A stretch of DNA of 64,000 nt from Candidatus Scalindua sp. (GTDB lineage: Bacteria > Planctomycetota > Brocadiia > Brocadiales > Scalinduaceae). The position numbers and the translations under genes were made by a program. Location of the stretch: NCBI GenBank assembly GCA_021776915.1, contig JAIQZU010000069.1, positions 54,172-118,171 of the forward strand, written 5' to 3'. Shown here one piece after another: positions 26,181 to 36,194 of the stretch (position 1 is the first letter of the stretch; the number at the start of each line of letters is the position of its first letter). Below the pieces are notes generated by a model. It was not told the DNA's origin. It made no database searches and was given only the letters and a program-made list of their open reading frames with translations.

Positions 26181-27917
26181 TCAATCAAACCCTTTTCGCA
26201 AGCCGATATAAATAATAAGAAAGCCCACACCTGCAATAATCAGGAGTATCCCCCCTACTATAAGATCACCGAAGATCAGCTTCCCTATTCCGAATGTCAT
26301 TCCGTAGATGAGTGCAACGCCGGCAAACCAGTTTACGAGAAAGTTCCACCCGAGTATGGTCTTTTTGTTCGTGCTTATCTTATTTCTTACAGGTCCCCAG
26401 AAACCGCCCGGAGAGACCAGATTATAAAATCTGACGAGGCTCTCTTCAGGTACCGGCCTTGTTAGAAATGTTACAATCACCCATATAAATATAGATGACG
26501 GAACGATTATTAAAATCCTGTGTTGTATTGCCAGATCAAAGGGTTGTAATATCAGGTTGATGACAACCGATGCCGTTAATCCGGAGATTTCAGACCATGC
26601 ATTAATGCGCCACCAGAACCATCTCAGTATCAGAACAAGTCCGATACCCATACCCATAGGGATCAGGAATTCCCATGCCTTGCTGATAGAGTGCATGAAC
26701 GACGCAGCCACGGCAGCGATTAACATCAGGACTACCACACATATTTTGGACACTATAACGTAATGCCTCTCATCTGCATCCTTAACCATAAATCTCTTAT
26801 ACAAATCATTTATGAAATAAGACGATCCCCAGTTAAGATGTGTGTCAATGGTTGACATAAATGCCGCCAGGAACGAAGCTATAAGCAGGCCCTTGAGCCC
26901 GGCAGGCAGGAACTCATTAATGGCCATTGGGTAGGCGTCCTTACTCTCAGAGAGGTTGGGGAAAACCACAATCGTTACAAGGCCCACAATCACCCACGGC
27001 CACACCCTCAAGGCGTATTGTGCAATGTTAAACCAGAGGGTAGCATAAAGAGCGTGTTTTTCATCCTTTGCCGATAACATCCTCTGTATAATGTAACCAC
27101 CGCCATCTGCATTATGTGTAGACCACCACATGATACTTATGAATACCAGAAACATGAAGAACGGCGATGACCAGAACTCTGCCGTCAGAGGTGAGAAGCC
27201 GGAATCGACAGGCGGGAAGAAACAGAGGACTGACTCACTTGCATTACTCATTGCTGCGAGTTGTAATTTTAACTCTGTCATCCCCCCAACCGCATTGACC
27301 GAATATATCGCCAGCGTAATGGCCCCTCCCATTGCAATGACGAACTGTACCAGGTCGGTTGCAACAACTCCCCAGAACCCTGAGAGTACGGAATAGACCA
27401 GCGCTATAACCACGCATATACCTATTGATATCCACTGTTTCTCCTGCGGGATTCCCAGTGTTACACGGAACACGGTTGACATTGCCTGTATCACCCATCC
27501 CATTACTACAAAATTATATATGGTTGAGAAGTATCCCGCCTTGAAGCCACGTAAGACAGCCGCCGGCTTACCGGAGTATCTGATTTCTATAAGTTCATTG
27601 TCCGTTAATACGCCCGTCCTTCTCCAGAGTCGTGAGAAGAGGAATACGCCGAGGAGTCCGCCAAGGGATGCGTTCCACCAGAACCAGTTGCGCCAGATTC
27701 CGTCACTGCGTACGAATTCGGTAATGGCAAGCGGGGTATCTGCTGCAAATGTAGTGGCGACCATGGATGTCCCCACCAGCCACCAGGGCAGGGTACTTCC
27801 TGAAAGGAAGTATTCTCTGGTATTACTGCTTGCCCTTTTAGAGAAATATATCCCCACTCCCAGGGCAAAGACGCAGTATCCACAAATAATAAACCAGTCT
27901 ATTAAAGCGAGATGCAT
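26181..27917 (-). CDS. Sodium/solute symporter (SSS family)
   Basis: This 578-residue protein has about 13-14 hydrophobic segments and the SSS features: RASSNTREYFLSGSTLPWWL near the N-terminus, the GTSMVATTFAADTPLA segment, and FLAAFMSTIDTHLNWGSSYF in the middle. It imports a solute with Na+ across the inner membrane; the substrate cannot be read from the sequence. It is the parent of two copied 3' fragments, at 23974-24008 and 63003-63138. A second, different SSS transporter is the next gene upstream. Confidence 0.9.
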   Translation of the reverse strand: MHLALIDWFIICGYCVFALGVGIYFSKRASSNTREYFLSGSTLPWWLVGTSMVATTFAADTPLAITEFVRSDGIWRNWFWWNASLGGLLGVFLFSRLWRRTGVLTDNELIEIRYSGKPAAVLRGFKAGYFSTIYNFVVMGWVIQAMSTVFRVTLGIPQEKQWISIGICVVIALVYSVLSGFWGVVATDLVQFVIAMGGAITLAIYSVNAVGGMTELKLQLAAMSNASESVLCFFPPVDSGFSPLTAEFWSSPFFMFLVFISIMWWSTHNADGGGYIIQRMLSAKDEKHALYATLWFNIAQYALRVWPWVIVGLVTIVVFPNLSESKDAYPMAINEFLPAGLKGLLIASFLAAFMSTIDTHLNWGSSYFINDLYKRFMVKDADERHYVIVSKICVVVLMLIAAVAASFMHSISKAWEFLIPMGMGIGLVLILRWFWWRINAWSEISGLTASVVINLILQPFDLAIQHRILIIVPSSIFIWVIVTFLTRPVPEESLVRFYNLVSPGGFWGPVRNKISTNKKTILGWNFLVNWFAGVALIYGMTFGIGKLIFGDLIVGGILLIIAGVGFLIIYIGLRKGFD

Positions 27918-28008
27918 ATTGTGATTCCAAATTTAAGAATTTAGGGATTAAAGAATTCAGGTGTTTAAAGTGCCAAAACTACCAACAGGTTGTTGGTATT
28001 TCAATGGT

Positions 28009-28305
28009 TAAAATTCGAAATAAGAATATCGATATACGAAACAAATCAGAAATTCAAATTTTAAATGCTCAAAACAAAAAGTATTTTGTTAAATTAAGCC
28101 TTCGGCGACTTTTGACACGGTAGGAGTTGGCTCCTACCAAAACATCGAAATTCCTATACATGGACTTAAGTTCTTTTCCGCCTGAACGATTCCACCCTAT
28201 CATGCTTTCTGGACGGATTGTTGATCAGGTATTTTCGAAATTGTGATTTTGATAATTTGTAAATTGTTTCGTATTTCTGGTTTCGTACTTCGGATTTATT
28301 CTATC
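28009..28305. repeat. Long inverted-arm intergenic element, copy 2
   Basis: The left arm (about 28009-28075: AAAATTCGAAATAAG, CGATATACGAAACAAATC, TTTTAAATGCTCAAAA) is roughly complementary to the right arm (about 28225-28305: TTTTCGAAATTGTGATTTTG, AATTGTTTCGTATTTC, GTACTTCGGATTTATT). In the centre is a perfect 8-bp hairpin GGTAGGAG-TTGG-CTCCTACC (28119-28138). It is related to 19918-20141. Confidence 0.6.
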
Positions 28306-28344
28306 AAGCCAGAATAAGAAAAAATTTAGGCACTTATTTATACT

Positions 28345-29967
28345 TTAGCTCACTTTAGTCACTATTGAATGCAGGACCCTTGAAACTATTATTGAGATTA
28401 TGATAATAACAACTGTATATATTGCCAGTGTATAGACTCTCCCGTCTTTCAGCCAGCTCTGTGTCTCAGGGTGTTTTCCCAGTATCCCCTTCAATGTCCA
28501 ATCTTCTGATATATATAAAGGAGTTACTATTTTTGAATATATGAGTGAAACAGTTAATGTGGTGCAGAATCCGATTGGTCCCCACCATAGCCAGGAGATA
28601 GAGGGTACGCACTGGCCAAGGAAGAAGTTAAGTGCTGTACCAGTTATTATGCCGGTAACCACGCCGGAACCGGTTATTGACCGGAATAGAATACCGCCCA
28701 GAAAGGCAGCCAGGATAGGACCGGAAAAAGCCGAGCCTATCATGTTCACTATCTCGATAACGGTGGAAGAAGATTTTGCCACAAAGTAAGCCCCTCCTGC
28801 AGTGAATATGCCCCACAGCAGAGTTATAAATTTGGAGAGGCGAAGCATCTTAAGGGAATTCTGCTCAATATCCGGTTTAAATTTCAGGACAAAATCTGTA
28901 ACGGTTACGGCAGATAGTGAATTATAGGCAGAATCAAGACTGGACATGGAGGCGGCAAAGAGTCCCGCCATCACCAGGCCTACCACACCAACTGGCAGGT
29001 AAGTGATCATAAATGTAGGTACCAGATAATCCGGGTTCTTGCCTTTGAGTAGAGCGGCAAAATCAGGCTGGGTTTGAATAAAGGCCGCTAGGACAACTCC
29101 AAATATAATATATGTTAAGACTATAGGAAACCGGATTAGCCCATTAATCATCAGGGCGTTTTGTGTCTGACGATTGTCGGATGCAGCAAGCAGACGCTGA
29201 GCCTGGCTCTGGTCACATCCGTAATAACCTATATAAAGAAACAGGCAGCCAATGATCATAGGCCAGAATGCAAAAGTCTGACCGTCTCCAAGACCGTGAT
29301 GGGAAAAATCTATCGAATTCAGGCGGGTTGGGTCAATTGACAGAGAAGAGAGATCCCCGTCTAACATATTTATAGACACAATCAGCGCAACAAGTACACC
29401 GCCGTATAGAATGATAAGCTGAATGATATCGCTGTACACGTCTGCCATTATCCCGCCAATGGTTGTATACGCAATGGCAACGACTGCCATAATAACCATA
29501 GTAACATAAATAGGCAGACTCAGCACCACGGAGAGAACCAGTGCGGACGTGTACAGAATCACGCTCGTTGAGAGTCCGCGTGAAAACATAAAAAGAGCTG
29601 ACAGTGTAAGCCGTGTACCCGCACCGAATCGTCGTTCGGCATATTCGTAGACCGAGGCGCCTGAAAGCTGACGGAAAACCGGCACCAGTAGAAACATTAT
29701 GGCAATCATTGAAACCGGTACGGCAAACTCAAACTGTAACCATTTGATACCACCATCGGTTTTGAGCGCTACAAATGCAGGGGCGCTGATCAGGCTTATG
29801 GCACTCACCTGGTTGGCAGCAAGAGATACGGCAATAACGGTAGGCCCCATCTTTCTACCGCCCAGAAAATAGTCATCGGTAGACTGTTGACGTCTTGCCA
29901 GCCAGATACCCAGCCCTATAATTCCGATAAGGTAAGTTATTAATACTACCCAGTCTATAAGAGTCAT
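28345..29967 (-). CDS. Sodium/solute symporter (SSS family), second paralogue
   Basis: The 540-residue protein has about 13 membrane segments and SSS signatures: RRQQSTDDYFLGGRKMG, VSLAANQVSAISLISAPAF and LFAASMSSLDSAYNSLSAVTV. It resembles the branch that includes proline, sialic-acid and iodide-type transporters, but no substrate can be assigned. It lies on the same strand as the symporter at 26181, 427 bases upstream, separated by a palindromic element, so a shared transcript is doubtful. Confidence 0.92.
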   Translation of the reverse strand: MTLIDWVVLITYLIGIIGLGIWLARRQQSTDDYFLGGRKMGPTVIAVSLAANQVSAISLISAPAFVALKTDGGIKWLQFEFAVPVSMIAIMFLLVPVFRQLSGASVYEYAERRFGAGTRLTLSALFMFSRGLSTSVILYTSALVLSVVLSLPIYVTMVIMAVVAIAYTTIGGIMADVYSDIIQLIILYGGVLVALIVSINMLDGDLSSLSIDPTRLNSIDFSHHGLGDGQTFAFWPMIIGCLFLYIGYYGCDQSQAQRLLAASDNRQTQNALMINGLIRFPIVLTYIIFGVVLAAFIQTQPDFAALLKGKNPDYLVPTFMITYLPVGVVGLVMAGLFAASMSSLDSAYNSLSAVTVTDFVLKFKPDIEQNSLKMLRLSKFITLLWGIFTAGGAYFVAKSSSTVIEIVNMIGSAFSGPILAAFLGGILFRSITGSGVVTGIITGTALNFFLGQCVPSISWLWWGPIGFCTTLTVSLIYSKIVTPLYISEDWTLKGILGKHPETQSWLKDGRVYTLAIYTVVIIIISIIVSRVLHSIVTKVS

Positions 29968-30026
29968 AATTTGTTAAAGTGTATGTGTGGATTTATACTT
30001 GTATGATTAAACAATGTAGCCGCTCA

Positions 30027-30141
30027 ATATCAAGTGGAGTTATGTACCCTTCCTTTAGGAAGGATTTCAACACTAACCCTGGAATCCCTGCGAAAGCGGG
30101 GTTGATATCTTTGCTAAACAGCATGATACTCCACTTGATAT
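30027..30141. repeat. Intergenic inverted repeat
   Basis: ATATCAAGTGGAGT (30027-30040) is exactly complementary to ACTCCACTTGATAT (30128-30141). The 87-base interior contains a CCTTCC/GGAAGG hairpin (30048-30063) and a CCCTGCGAAAGCGGGG stem. It lies in the 366-base gap between divergent genes; nothing else is seen there. Confidence 0.7.
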
Positions 30142-30333
30142 AAAGCAAATATGGCATAATAAGGTTGCGTACATTTAAAATCAAGGTGAAAAACCAAGAG
30201 TACTTATAAATAAAAAAACCATTATTTATTTCTTAAGTTTTTGTCGAAACATCCGATACTATGAACATAAGCGTATTTAAATTATTTATAATATAATAAC
30301 TATAGAAATTACTTACAGAAAGGGAGGTAAAAG

Positions 30334-30549
30334 GTGGGGGTTAACAGGATTTTTCTAGGGGCTTTTAACGCTAAGGTCTTTGGCGAGGAGATTATAGAAA
30401 AGAAAGATAAAACATTTGACCAGATATTACAAGAAGAACACGATAAACTCATGCAACTGGTCTCTAATATGGGAAAAAAGTGGACTACAGAACATCTTTG
30501 CCGAAAATATAATCTGAAAACCAAATACCATTCACCTACCGGTGAATAG
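30334..30549 (+). CDS. Small hypothetical protein
   Basis: This 71-residue basic protein starts at GTG 30334 after AAAGGGAGG. It is soluble, with a helical centre (DKTFDQILQEEHDKLMQLVS) and a basic C-terminus. No family is recognised. It converges with greA, and its stop codon is inside a small hairpin. Confidence 0.5.
   Translation: MGVNRIFLGAFNAKVFGEEIIEKKDKTFDQILQEEHDKLMQLVSNMGKKWTTEHLCRKYNLKTKYHSPTGE
30530..30547. terminator. Small hairpin between convergent genes
   Basis: ATTCACC (30530-30536) pairs with GGTGAAT (30541-30547) around a 4-base loop, over the stop codon of the small gene and upstream-side of the greA stop. No strong T-run follows, so terminator function is tentative. Confidence 0.35.
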
Positions 30550-30568
30550 TATTTATTCATTTAGTTAG

Positions 30569-31039
30569 TTAGTAATCAATCTTCAATATTTTATACTTTA
30601 ATACCCCCATAGGGGCATTTACCTCGACTTCTTCGTTTACCTTGTGCTCTAACAATGCCTGTGCAAAAGGAGAAGAGACCAGTATTTTACCGTTTATCGG
30701 ATCATCGTCACCGGCGCCAACCAATTCGTAGTTTTCAATATCTCCTGTGTCCAGGTCTTCGAGTTCTACTTGTGCTCCGAAGTGAACAGAATCGGTTGGA
30801 ATGTTGGAGGAATCTACAATTTCAGTCCTTGCAAGCTTGTCCTCAAGTTGGCGAATCTTTGCCTCAAGCAGGCCCTGTGCTTCCCTTGCTGCATCATATT
30901 CAGCATTTTCTTTGAGATCGCCATGTGCCCGTGCTGTTGCGATTGCTTCTTGAATCTCAGCCCTCTTTACATTTTTCATTTCGTCCAGCTCTTTTTTTAA
31001 TTTTTCGTAACCCTCTTTTGACATATACACCTTTTCCAT
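30569..31039 (-). CDS. greA: Transcription elongation factor GreA
   Basis: This 156-residue protein restarts backtracked RNA polymerase by stimulating transcript cleavage. The N-terminal coiled coil has YEKLKKELDEM and ARAHGDLKENAEYDAAREAQ with the acidic tip residues; the C-terminal FKBP-like domain has GAQVELEDLDTG and ISSPFAQALL-like LVSSPFAQALLEHKVNEEVEV. CAGGAG precedes ATG 31039. Length is normal. Confidence 0.96.
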   Translation of the reverse strand: MEKVYMSKEGYEKLKKELDEMKNVKRAEIQEAIATARAHGDLKENAEYDAAREAQGLLEAKIRQLEDKLARTEIVDSSNIPTDSVHFGAQVELEDLDTGDIENYELVGAGDDDPINGKILVSSPFAQALLEHKVNEEVEVNAPMGVLKYKILKIDY

Positions 31040-31641
31040 ATTATTCTCCTGAATTAATTGGCAGCAAAAGACACTATTTATTATAATCTGGCGTTAATCT
31101 TTTGATAAAGGAATACGGTACTATTTTCCATTTACCTGGAACCACTGTAAAACATAGCGGTAATTTAAAATAATTTTAAACATAATGTCAATAAGATTAT
31201 AAATGGAGATAAACCTTGAAGGAGTTTATAAACAGGCTTCAGTCTGTAAGCTGGCTCTTTCCTGTTTTTAGTGGATTTATTATTATATCTTGTGTAGTGT
31301 ATTAATGAAACAGCGTAGTAAAGCCGACCGCTTGAATGGCAAAGTCGGGCAGGCAACTAAGTTTGAAGTGTCTTAAGTGAACTAAAGCAATAAGTATTGA
31401 ATATTGACGATTGAAGATTGAAAAGAAAATGATATTGGACGCAGATTTCTCCGGACAAAAGATGCCGAGGACAAGATGTGGATAAAGACTTATTGCTAGT
31501 TGCGGGTTACGAGTTACACGTTTCGAGTTTTGAATTTTCAGTTTTACCCGGCTGAAGGCTTTTTTCCTGGTGTTCTTGGTGTCTCTGTGTGAGATAAGTC
31601 TGTTAAGCAGAAAAAGTTTGAAATTAAAAGTGAGCTAATTT
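31040..31641. other. Gene-free spacer
   Basis: This 600-base gap upstream of greA contains an AAACAGGCTTCAGTCTGTAA-type hairpin (31227-31250), CTTAAGTGAACTAAAGC, the CTCCGGACAAAAGATGCC/GAGGACAAG motif (31450-31476), and TTCTTGGTGTCTCTGTGTGA. No gene is visible. Confidence 0.5.
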
Positions 31642-32424
31642 ATGAAGATAGAACAAGTCTTAAAGATTACATTTTTACTGATCCTTGCCATAACCGCTTT
31701 TTCCCCGGCAGCATTTTCAAGGCAGGGAACATTGACAGGGCAAGTGATAGATGGCTTTGATAATGCCGTTAAAGATGTTGAGGTCAAGATTAATAAAACT
31801 GATTTTACTACCAGTACTGATGAGAATGGTCAATACCGGATTAACTTTGAGCCAGGTAAAATGGTAATATCGTTTATAAAGAAAGGTTATGCAAAACAGA
31901 CATTTCCTTTGAATTTACGCGAAGCAGCAGAAGTTCCTTTACCAAAGTTAACTTTCTGGAAGTTCCCTGAGAGTGGTGGAGTATCCCTGATAAGAATAAA
32001 TGACTATAAGAAGTTCGAGTATGCCAGTTTTTATTCAGAACGCGATGATAACAGCATAAGCTTTTACGTAAAAGGAGAGCCGACAAAGATTGAGTGTCCA
32101 GAAAATGCGTTTGAAAATGGCAGTATAGAACTGATGATGCTTGACTACTCCAAGGAGGAGCCGGTTGTGGTGGGTAAAAATCTTTACAGGATAACGGATA
32201 ACAACCTTATAGGTAATATAGTATTTGAATCAGGAAACTGGGGAGTCGAGCATATAGATGATGAGTATTCAGAGGTATCAAGCAGAGTGGGCGTACGTTA
32301 TGTCAGGCTTGAACCAGGCAAGTATTACTATTGTATAGGACAGCTTACACAAAAATCAAGGCTTGGTTTCGGGTATTATTTTGAGATTGTTGATCCGGGA
32401 TCAGCAGATAAAGAAAAACCGTAA
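31642..32424 (+). CDS. Exported protein with carboxypeptidase-regulatory-like domain
   Basis: A signal peptide (about residues 1-27, cleavage after AFS) is followed by an Ig-like carboxypeptidase regulatory domain (about 29-95: GTLTGQVIDGFDNAVKDVEV, then FTTSTDENGQYRINFEPGK). The remaining 160 residues are beta-rich and unassigned. Such domains are usually cell-surface or periplasmic beta-sandwich modules. It has no obvious partner; the acd genes follow after 144 bases on the same strand. Confidence 0.75.
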   Translation: MKIEQVLKITFLLILAITAFSPAAFSRQGTLTGQVIDGFDNAVKDVEVKINKTDFTTSTDENGQYRINFEPGKMVISFIKKGYAKQTFPLNLREAAEVPLPKLTFWKFPESGGVSLIRINDYKKFEYASFYSERDDNSISFYVKGEPTKIECPENAFENGSIELMMLDYSKEEPVVVGKNLYRITDNNLIGNIVFESGNWGVEHIDDEYSEVSSRVGVRYVRLEPGKYYYCIGQLTQKSRLGFGYYFEIVDPGSADKEKP

Positions 32425-32568
32425 CAGTCAGCCACAATACACAGTGTGGCCTTTGGTTGTAACCAAAAGCACAAATCCTGATACCGAATCACAAAACAAA
32501 TCCAAAATCCGAATCTTACAAACCAGTAAGAACATTATTTCCTCTATCATGCGAGATTATGGATACAC

Positions 32569-33942
32569 ATGACATTAGATAAGTTCTTTAATCCCAAATC
32601 TGTAGCCATAATAGGCGCAACGGAAGACCCCAATAATATTACATCGGTGGTTATCACAAACCTCATTGAAATGGGATTTACAGGTAATCTTGTACCGGTT
32701 AACCCTCATCACGATGAAGTGTTTGGACTTAAATGCTATGCTTCCCTTCTTGATGTCAAGGAGCTGATAGATATTACCGTAATTTCAATACCTTCCGGAC
32801 TTGTACCGGAAGTCCTTCGTCAACAGGCTAGATGTGGAATAAAGAATGCAATAGTATTAAGTGGAGGGTTTGCTGAGTCCGGGCATAAGGGAGCGGTATT
32901 GGAAGAGGAAGTCAAGACGATATGCAAAGAAGAGGGCATTCGCTTAATTGGTCCAAATTGCATAGGAGTTTTAGATAATTATTCTAATTTCAGCACGTCT
33001 TTCCTGCCATGGACAAAGGTCAAGAGGCCGGGAAAGGGGAACCTGGGCATATTGTCTCAGAGCGGTTCTTATGTCGTGTCAATGATGGATATGTTGTCTC
33101 TGGAGGGTATTGGTGTTTCCAAGGTTGTAAGTTATGGAAATCGTGTAGACGTAGGAGAATCAGAATTAATTGAATATCTTACTGATGACGAATCTACACG
33201 CGTAATAGGGATTTATATGGAATCTGTTGATGACGGAAGAAGGTTTATAAAGGCCTCCGGTAATTGTACAAGGTCTAAGCATATTGTTGCATTAAAAGCT
33301 GGCAGGCAGGATTCCGGAATAGAGGCGGCAAAATCACATACCGGGGCTATTGCCGGAAAGTATGAAATATACAAAGCCGCTTTCAAGAAATCTGGAATTG
33401 TGGAAGTTTATGGTCTTGCAGAGTTTATGGATGCATGTAAGGTTCTCTCAATGCAGAAACCGGCAAAAGGAAATAAAGTTCTTGTCTTAACCAATGGTGG
33501 AGGGTTTGGTGTTTCAGTGTCTGATTTGTGTGGTGATACCGGACTTGATGTTGCACCCACACCTGAGAGTATCAGAGACACTCTTTCAAAGAAATTTCCG
33601 GAATATTTTATACTGAAAAATCCGATTGATATGACCGGAAGTTCGGGGGACGAAGACTATGGCACAGCTATGAAGTCTGCATTGGTTAATAATGATTTCT
33701 TTGATGCCGCAATTATAATACCTCTGATGCCGCCTCACACTATGACAGAGGGAGTGGTTGATATCATTTCGCAAATGTCTAAGGAATCAGGTATACCAGT
33801 AGTTATCTGCATGGTTAGTGGTGTATATACCGGGGAGATTAAAAAGAAGTTTGAAGAAAAAGGCCTTCCTGTCTTTCCAACACCTGAAAGATGTGTAAAA
33901 GCTATGAGTGTATTAGTAGAAAGAGGAAGAATGAATGGCTGA
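32569..33942 (+). CDS. acdA: ADP-forming acyl/acetyl-CoA synthetase, alpha subunit
   Basis: The 457-residue subunit has a CoA-binding Rossmann domain (SVAIIGATEDPNN), succinyl-CoA-ligase-like domains (LIGPNCIGVLDN, GILSQSGSYVVSMMD), and the phosphohistidine region AAKSHTGAIAG. With the beta subunit it converts acetyl-CoA (or another acyl-CoA), ADP and phosphate to acid, CoA and ATP, or the reverse. The beta gene overlaps its end by 8 bases, so translation is coupled. Substrate range cannot be read from sequence. Confidence 0.92.
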   Translation: MTLDKFFNPKSVAIIGATEDPNNITSVVITNLIEMGFTGNLVPVNPHHDEVFGLKCYASLLDVKELIDITVISIPSGLVPEVLRQQARCGIKNAIVLSGGFAESGHKGAVLEEEVKTICKEEGIRLIGPNCIGVLDNYSNFSTSFLPWTKVKRPGKGNLGILSQSGSYVVSMMDMLSLEGIGVSKVVSYGNRVDVGESELIEYLTDDESTRVIGIYMESVDDGRRFIKASGNCTRSKHIVALKAGRQDSGIEAAKSHTGAIAGKYEIYKAAFKKSGIVEVYGLAEFMDACKVLSMQKPAKGNKVLVLTNGGGFGVSVSDLCGDTGLDVAPTPESIRDTLSKKFPEYFILKNPIDMTGSSGDEDYGTAMKSALVNNDFFDAAIIIPLMPPHTMTEGVVDIISQMSKESGIPVVICMVSGVYTGEIKKKFEEKGLPVFPTPERCVKAMSVLVERGRMNG

Positions 33943-34651
33943 TAAAAACACAAAATTCAAGGATGCCGGAGAGATTATAGAAAATGTACTGGCTTCAGGA
34001 CGGAAAATATTGTTTCCCTATGAAGCCATGGATATTATTAAATCATCAGGAATTTCCACCCCTGCTTATGCTCTGGCTAAGACCGCCAACGAAGCAAAAA
34101 AAGCGGCAAATACCATGGGATTTCCGGTTGTCTTAAAGATAGTTTCTCCGGACGTACTGCATAAAAGCGATGTAGGAGGTGTTGTAGTTGGTGTAGAAAA
34201 TGAAAGAGAAGTTGAGAGAAATTATAATGAGATTATGAATAATTTAATCAGGAAAGTCCCGGATGCTGACATAATGGGAATGCTGGTTGAGAAACAGGCG
34301 CCGACAACAACTGAGGTGATTGTAGGCGGTATAAGGGACGAACAGTTTGGTCCAACCGTTATGTTTGGCCTGGGAGGAATCTTTGTTGAACTCTTCAAAG
34401 ATGTGGTATTCAGGATAGCGCCTGTTACAGAGACAGAAGCATTAGAGATGATAGAGGAGATTAAGGGTTTTTCAGTATTAAACGGTTACAGGGGTGCTGA
34501 GAAGCTTGACATACAAAAACTGGCAAAGACAGTAGTTACAGTTTCTGAATTAATCTCGGACATTGGCGAAATAAAGGAAGTTGAACTGAACCCCCTGCTT
34601 GTTTATACAGAAGGAGTAACAGCCGTAGATGCAAGGATCATTATAAATTAA
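33935..34651 (+). CDS. acdB: ADP-forming acyl/acetyl-CoA synthetase, beta subunit
   Basis: This 238-residue ATP-grasp subunit contains GFPVVLKIVSPDVLHKSDVG, VEKQAPTTTEVIVGGIRDEQ, FGPTVMFGLGGIFVELFKDV and the metal-binding ELNPLLVY. It binds ATP/ADP and completes the enzyme formed with the alpha subunit encoded by the overlapping upstream gene. Separate alpha and beta chains, rather than one fused chain, are typical of archaea and some bacteria. Confidence 0.93.
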   Translation: MADKNTKFKDAGEIIENVLASGRKILFPYEAMDIIKSSGISTPAYALAKTANEAKKAANTMGFPVVLKIVSPDVLHKSDVGGVVVGVENEREVERNYNEIMNNLIRKVPDADIMGMLVEKQAPTTTEVIVGGIRDEQFGPTVMFGLGGIFVELFKDVVFRIAPVTETEALEMIEEIKGFSVLNGYRGAEKLDIQKLAKTVVTVSELISDIGEIKEVELNPLLVYTEGVTAVDARIIIN

Positions 34652-34834
34652 AAGTACAATTGACTTACTCTAAGATATTATATATAAATATACTTGGCCC
34701 GAACGAGTCAGAATTATAAATATTGAAGAATTGAGGGATTAAGGTATTCCCCAATTCCTGAATTCCTAAGCTGGACAAGTTAGTTTGTGTATAACGATTT
34801 TTTAAGCAACATTTCAAGAGAAAGGGGAGTAAAG

Positions 34835-35176
34835 GTGCTTGCGAGATTAAAGAGAGGTTTCATAATATCAGCTGCAATCTGTATGATAGCCTTTGGAGGG
34901 CTCTTTTACTCTGGTCAGAATACAGGGGCAGAAGAGGGCAAGAAGAAGACTATTTATATCTGCTACTGTGCAGGAGGTTGTTTATGCGCCTATGAGACGT
35001 ACGGATCCGGCGGCAGATGCGTATGCGGTCTGGCCACTATCCCATCAGACAGAGAAGAGATGAGTGAAGAATATGAATATGAGTGCGCTTGCGGCACCAT
35101 GTGTGAGTGTGGGACAGTAGCCGATGAGCCGGGCCTGTGTCATTGCGGTATACTGGAGATGAAAGAAGCGGAATAG
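34835..35176 (+). CDS. Exported 12-cysteine protein with duplicated Cys module
   Basis: After an N-terminal hydrophobic signal or anchor (about residues 9-27) come two modules of the same form: CYCAGGCLC...CVCG and CACGTMCEC...CHCG, that is CxCxxxCxC followed by CxCG, six Cys each. The spacing suggests metal binding or redox clusters, in the style of metallothioneins, but no family is recognised. I chose GTG 34835 because GGGGAG lies 5 bases upstream; a longer frame from 34787 has no ribosome-binding site. Confidence 0.65.
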   Translation: MLARLKRGFIISAAICMIAFGGLFYSGQNTGAEEGKKKTIYICYCAGGCLCAYETYGSGGRCVCGLATIPSDREEMSEEYEYECACGTMCECGTVADEPGLCHCGILEMKEAE

Positions 35177-35252
35177 TTCTGCCTCAAATATATCATTATT
35201 TTTTTCGTGCCCTGACAGCCGGTAATTCATTTAAGAAATAAAAGCAGCCTGA

Positions 35253-36194
35253 TTATTTCGCCCCCATCAACCCTTTATATATAGTTACCTCGCGCATGGC
35301 TTTCTTCCTCCACTCATTATCATTATCTTTGTCCTTGAGCCCCTTATTCCAGTATGCAAAGCCCAGGTTATTGTGAGCGTCAGGTAAAGAGGGGTTTATC
35401 TCTATGGCCTTCTTAAGTATGGCAATGGCCTCGTCAAACATTTCCTTCTGACAATAAACAAGTCCCATATTGCTGTATGCGTCTGCGAATTTCGGGTCGA
35501 TACCAATAGCAATTTCATATTCTTCCATTGCATCATCAAGCTTGCCTTGCTCAAAGTAGACAAACCCGAGATTAAGGTGAGCCACCTTGAATTGCGGATC
35601 GATTTCAATTGCCTTCTTGAGTTCTGCTACGGCCTCATCAAGTCGTCCCATACTGAAATAAACGCTTTCAAGGTAACAGTATATTTCGGGATCATTAGTC
35701 TCGACCTCAAGGGCTTTTTTGAATTCTGCAAGTGCTTCTTCCAGCAAGCCGGTTTTATAATAGGCACGTCCAATATACTTATGAGCAGCCACATTCTGCG
35801 GATCTATTTTCAGTACCTGTTTCAGCTCATTGACACTCTCTCCATACATATCGCGTTCTGTGTAGACGAGGGCCAGATTGATGCGTGCATCTATAAAATC
35901 CGGTTTTAAATTAATTGCTTTCTGGTATTCTGATATCGCATCTTTGAATTTCATCTTTTTTTCATAAAGGACGCCGAGATTAAAATGTGCGTCTACATCC
36001 TCGGGATTGGATTTAATTGTTTCGTTGTAAGCAATAATCTTCTTGTCTATCTCCTTCAGCTCTGATTCTGATTTCCCTATTTGACTCGCAAGTTCTTCTG
36101 TTGAGAGATTTTCCCCCTCATGTGCGGTACTTGTGGTAGTAGCAATGAACATAATTGTCAAAGCCAGGGAAAATATTGATAAGTATTTATTCAT
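35253..36194 (-). CDS. Exported TPR-repeat protein
   Basis: The 313-residue protein has a signal peptide (about residues 1-24) and seven TPR units from about residue 62 to 300, each with the A/G-x-Y/F...P pattern (for example IDPKFADAYSNMGLVYCQKE). TPR arrays bind other proteins; the partner is unknown. A second TPR gene follows on the same strand 148 bases upstream-side, and the two may act in the same periplasmic assembly. Confidence 0.9.
   Translation of the reverse strand: MNKYLSIFSLALTIMFIATTTSTAHEGENLSTEELASQIGKSESELKEIDKKIIAYNETIKSNPEDVDAHFNLGVLYEKKMKFKDAISEYQKAINLKPDFIDARINLALVYTERDMYGESVNELKQVLKIDPQNVAAHKYIGRAYYKTGLLEEALAEFKKALEVETNDPEIYCYLESVYFSMGRLDEAVAELKKAIEIDPQFKVAHLNLGFVYFEQGKLDDAMEEYEIAIGIDPKFADAYSNMGLVYCQKEMFDEAIAILKKAIEINPSLPDAHNNLGFAYWNKGLKDKDNDNEWRKKAMREVTIYKGLMGAK

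Noticed and set aside
30027..30141. Possible insertion sequence delimited by the 14-bp inverted repeat
   Set aside because: Only 115 bp, no transposase frame and no flanking duplication; kept as a simple inverted repeat.
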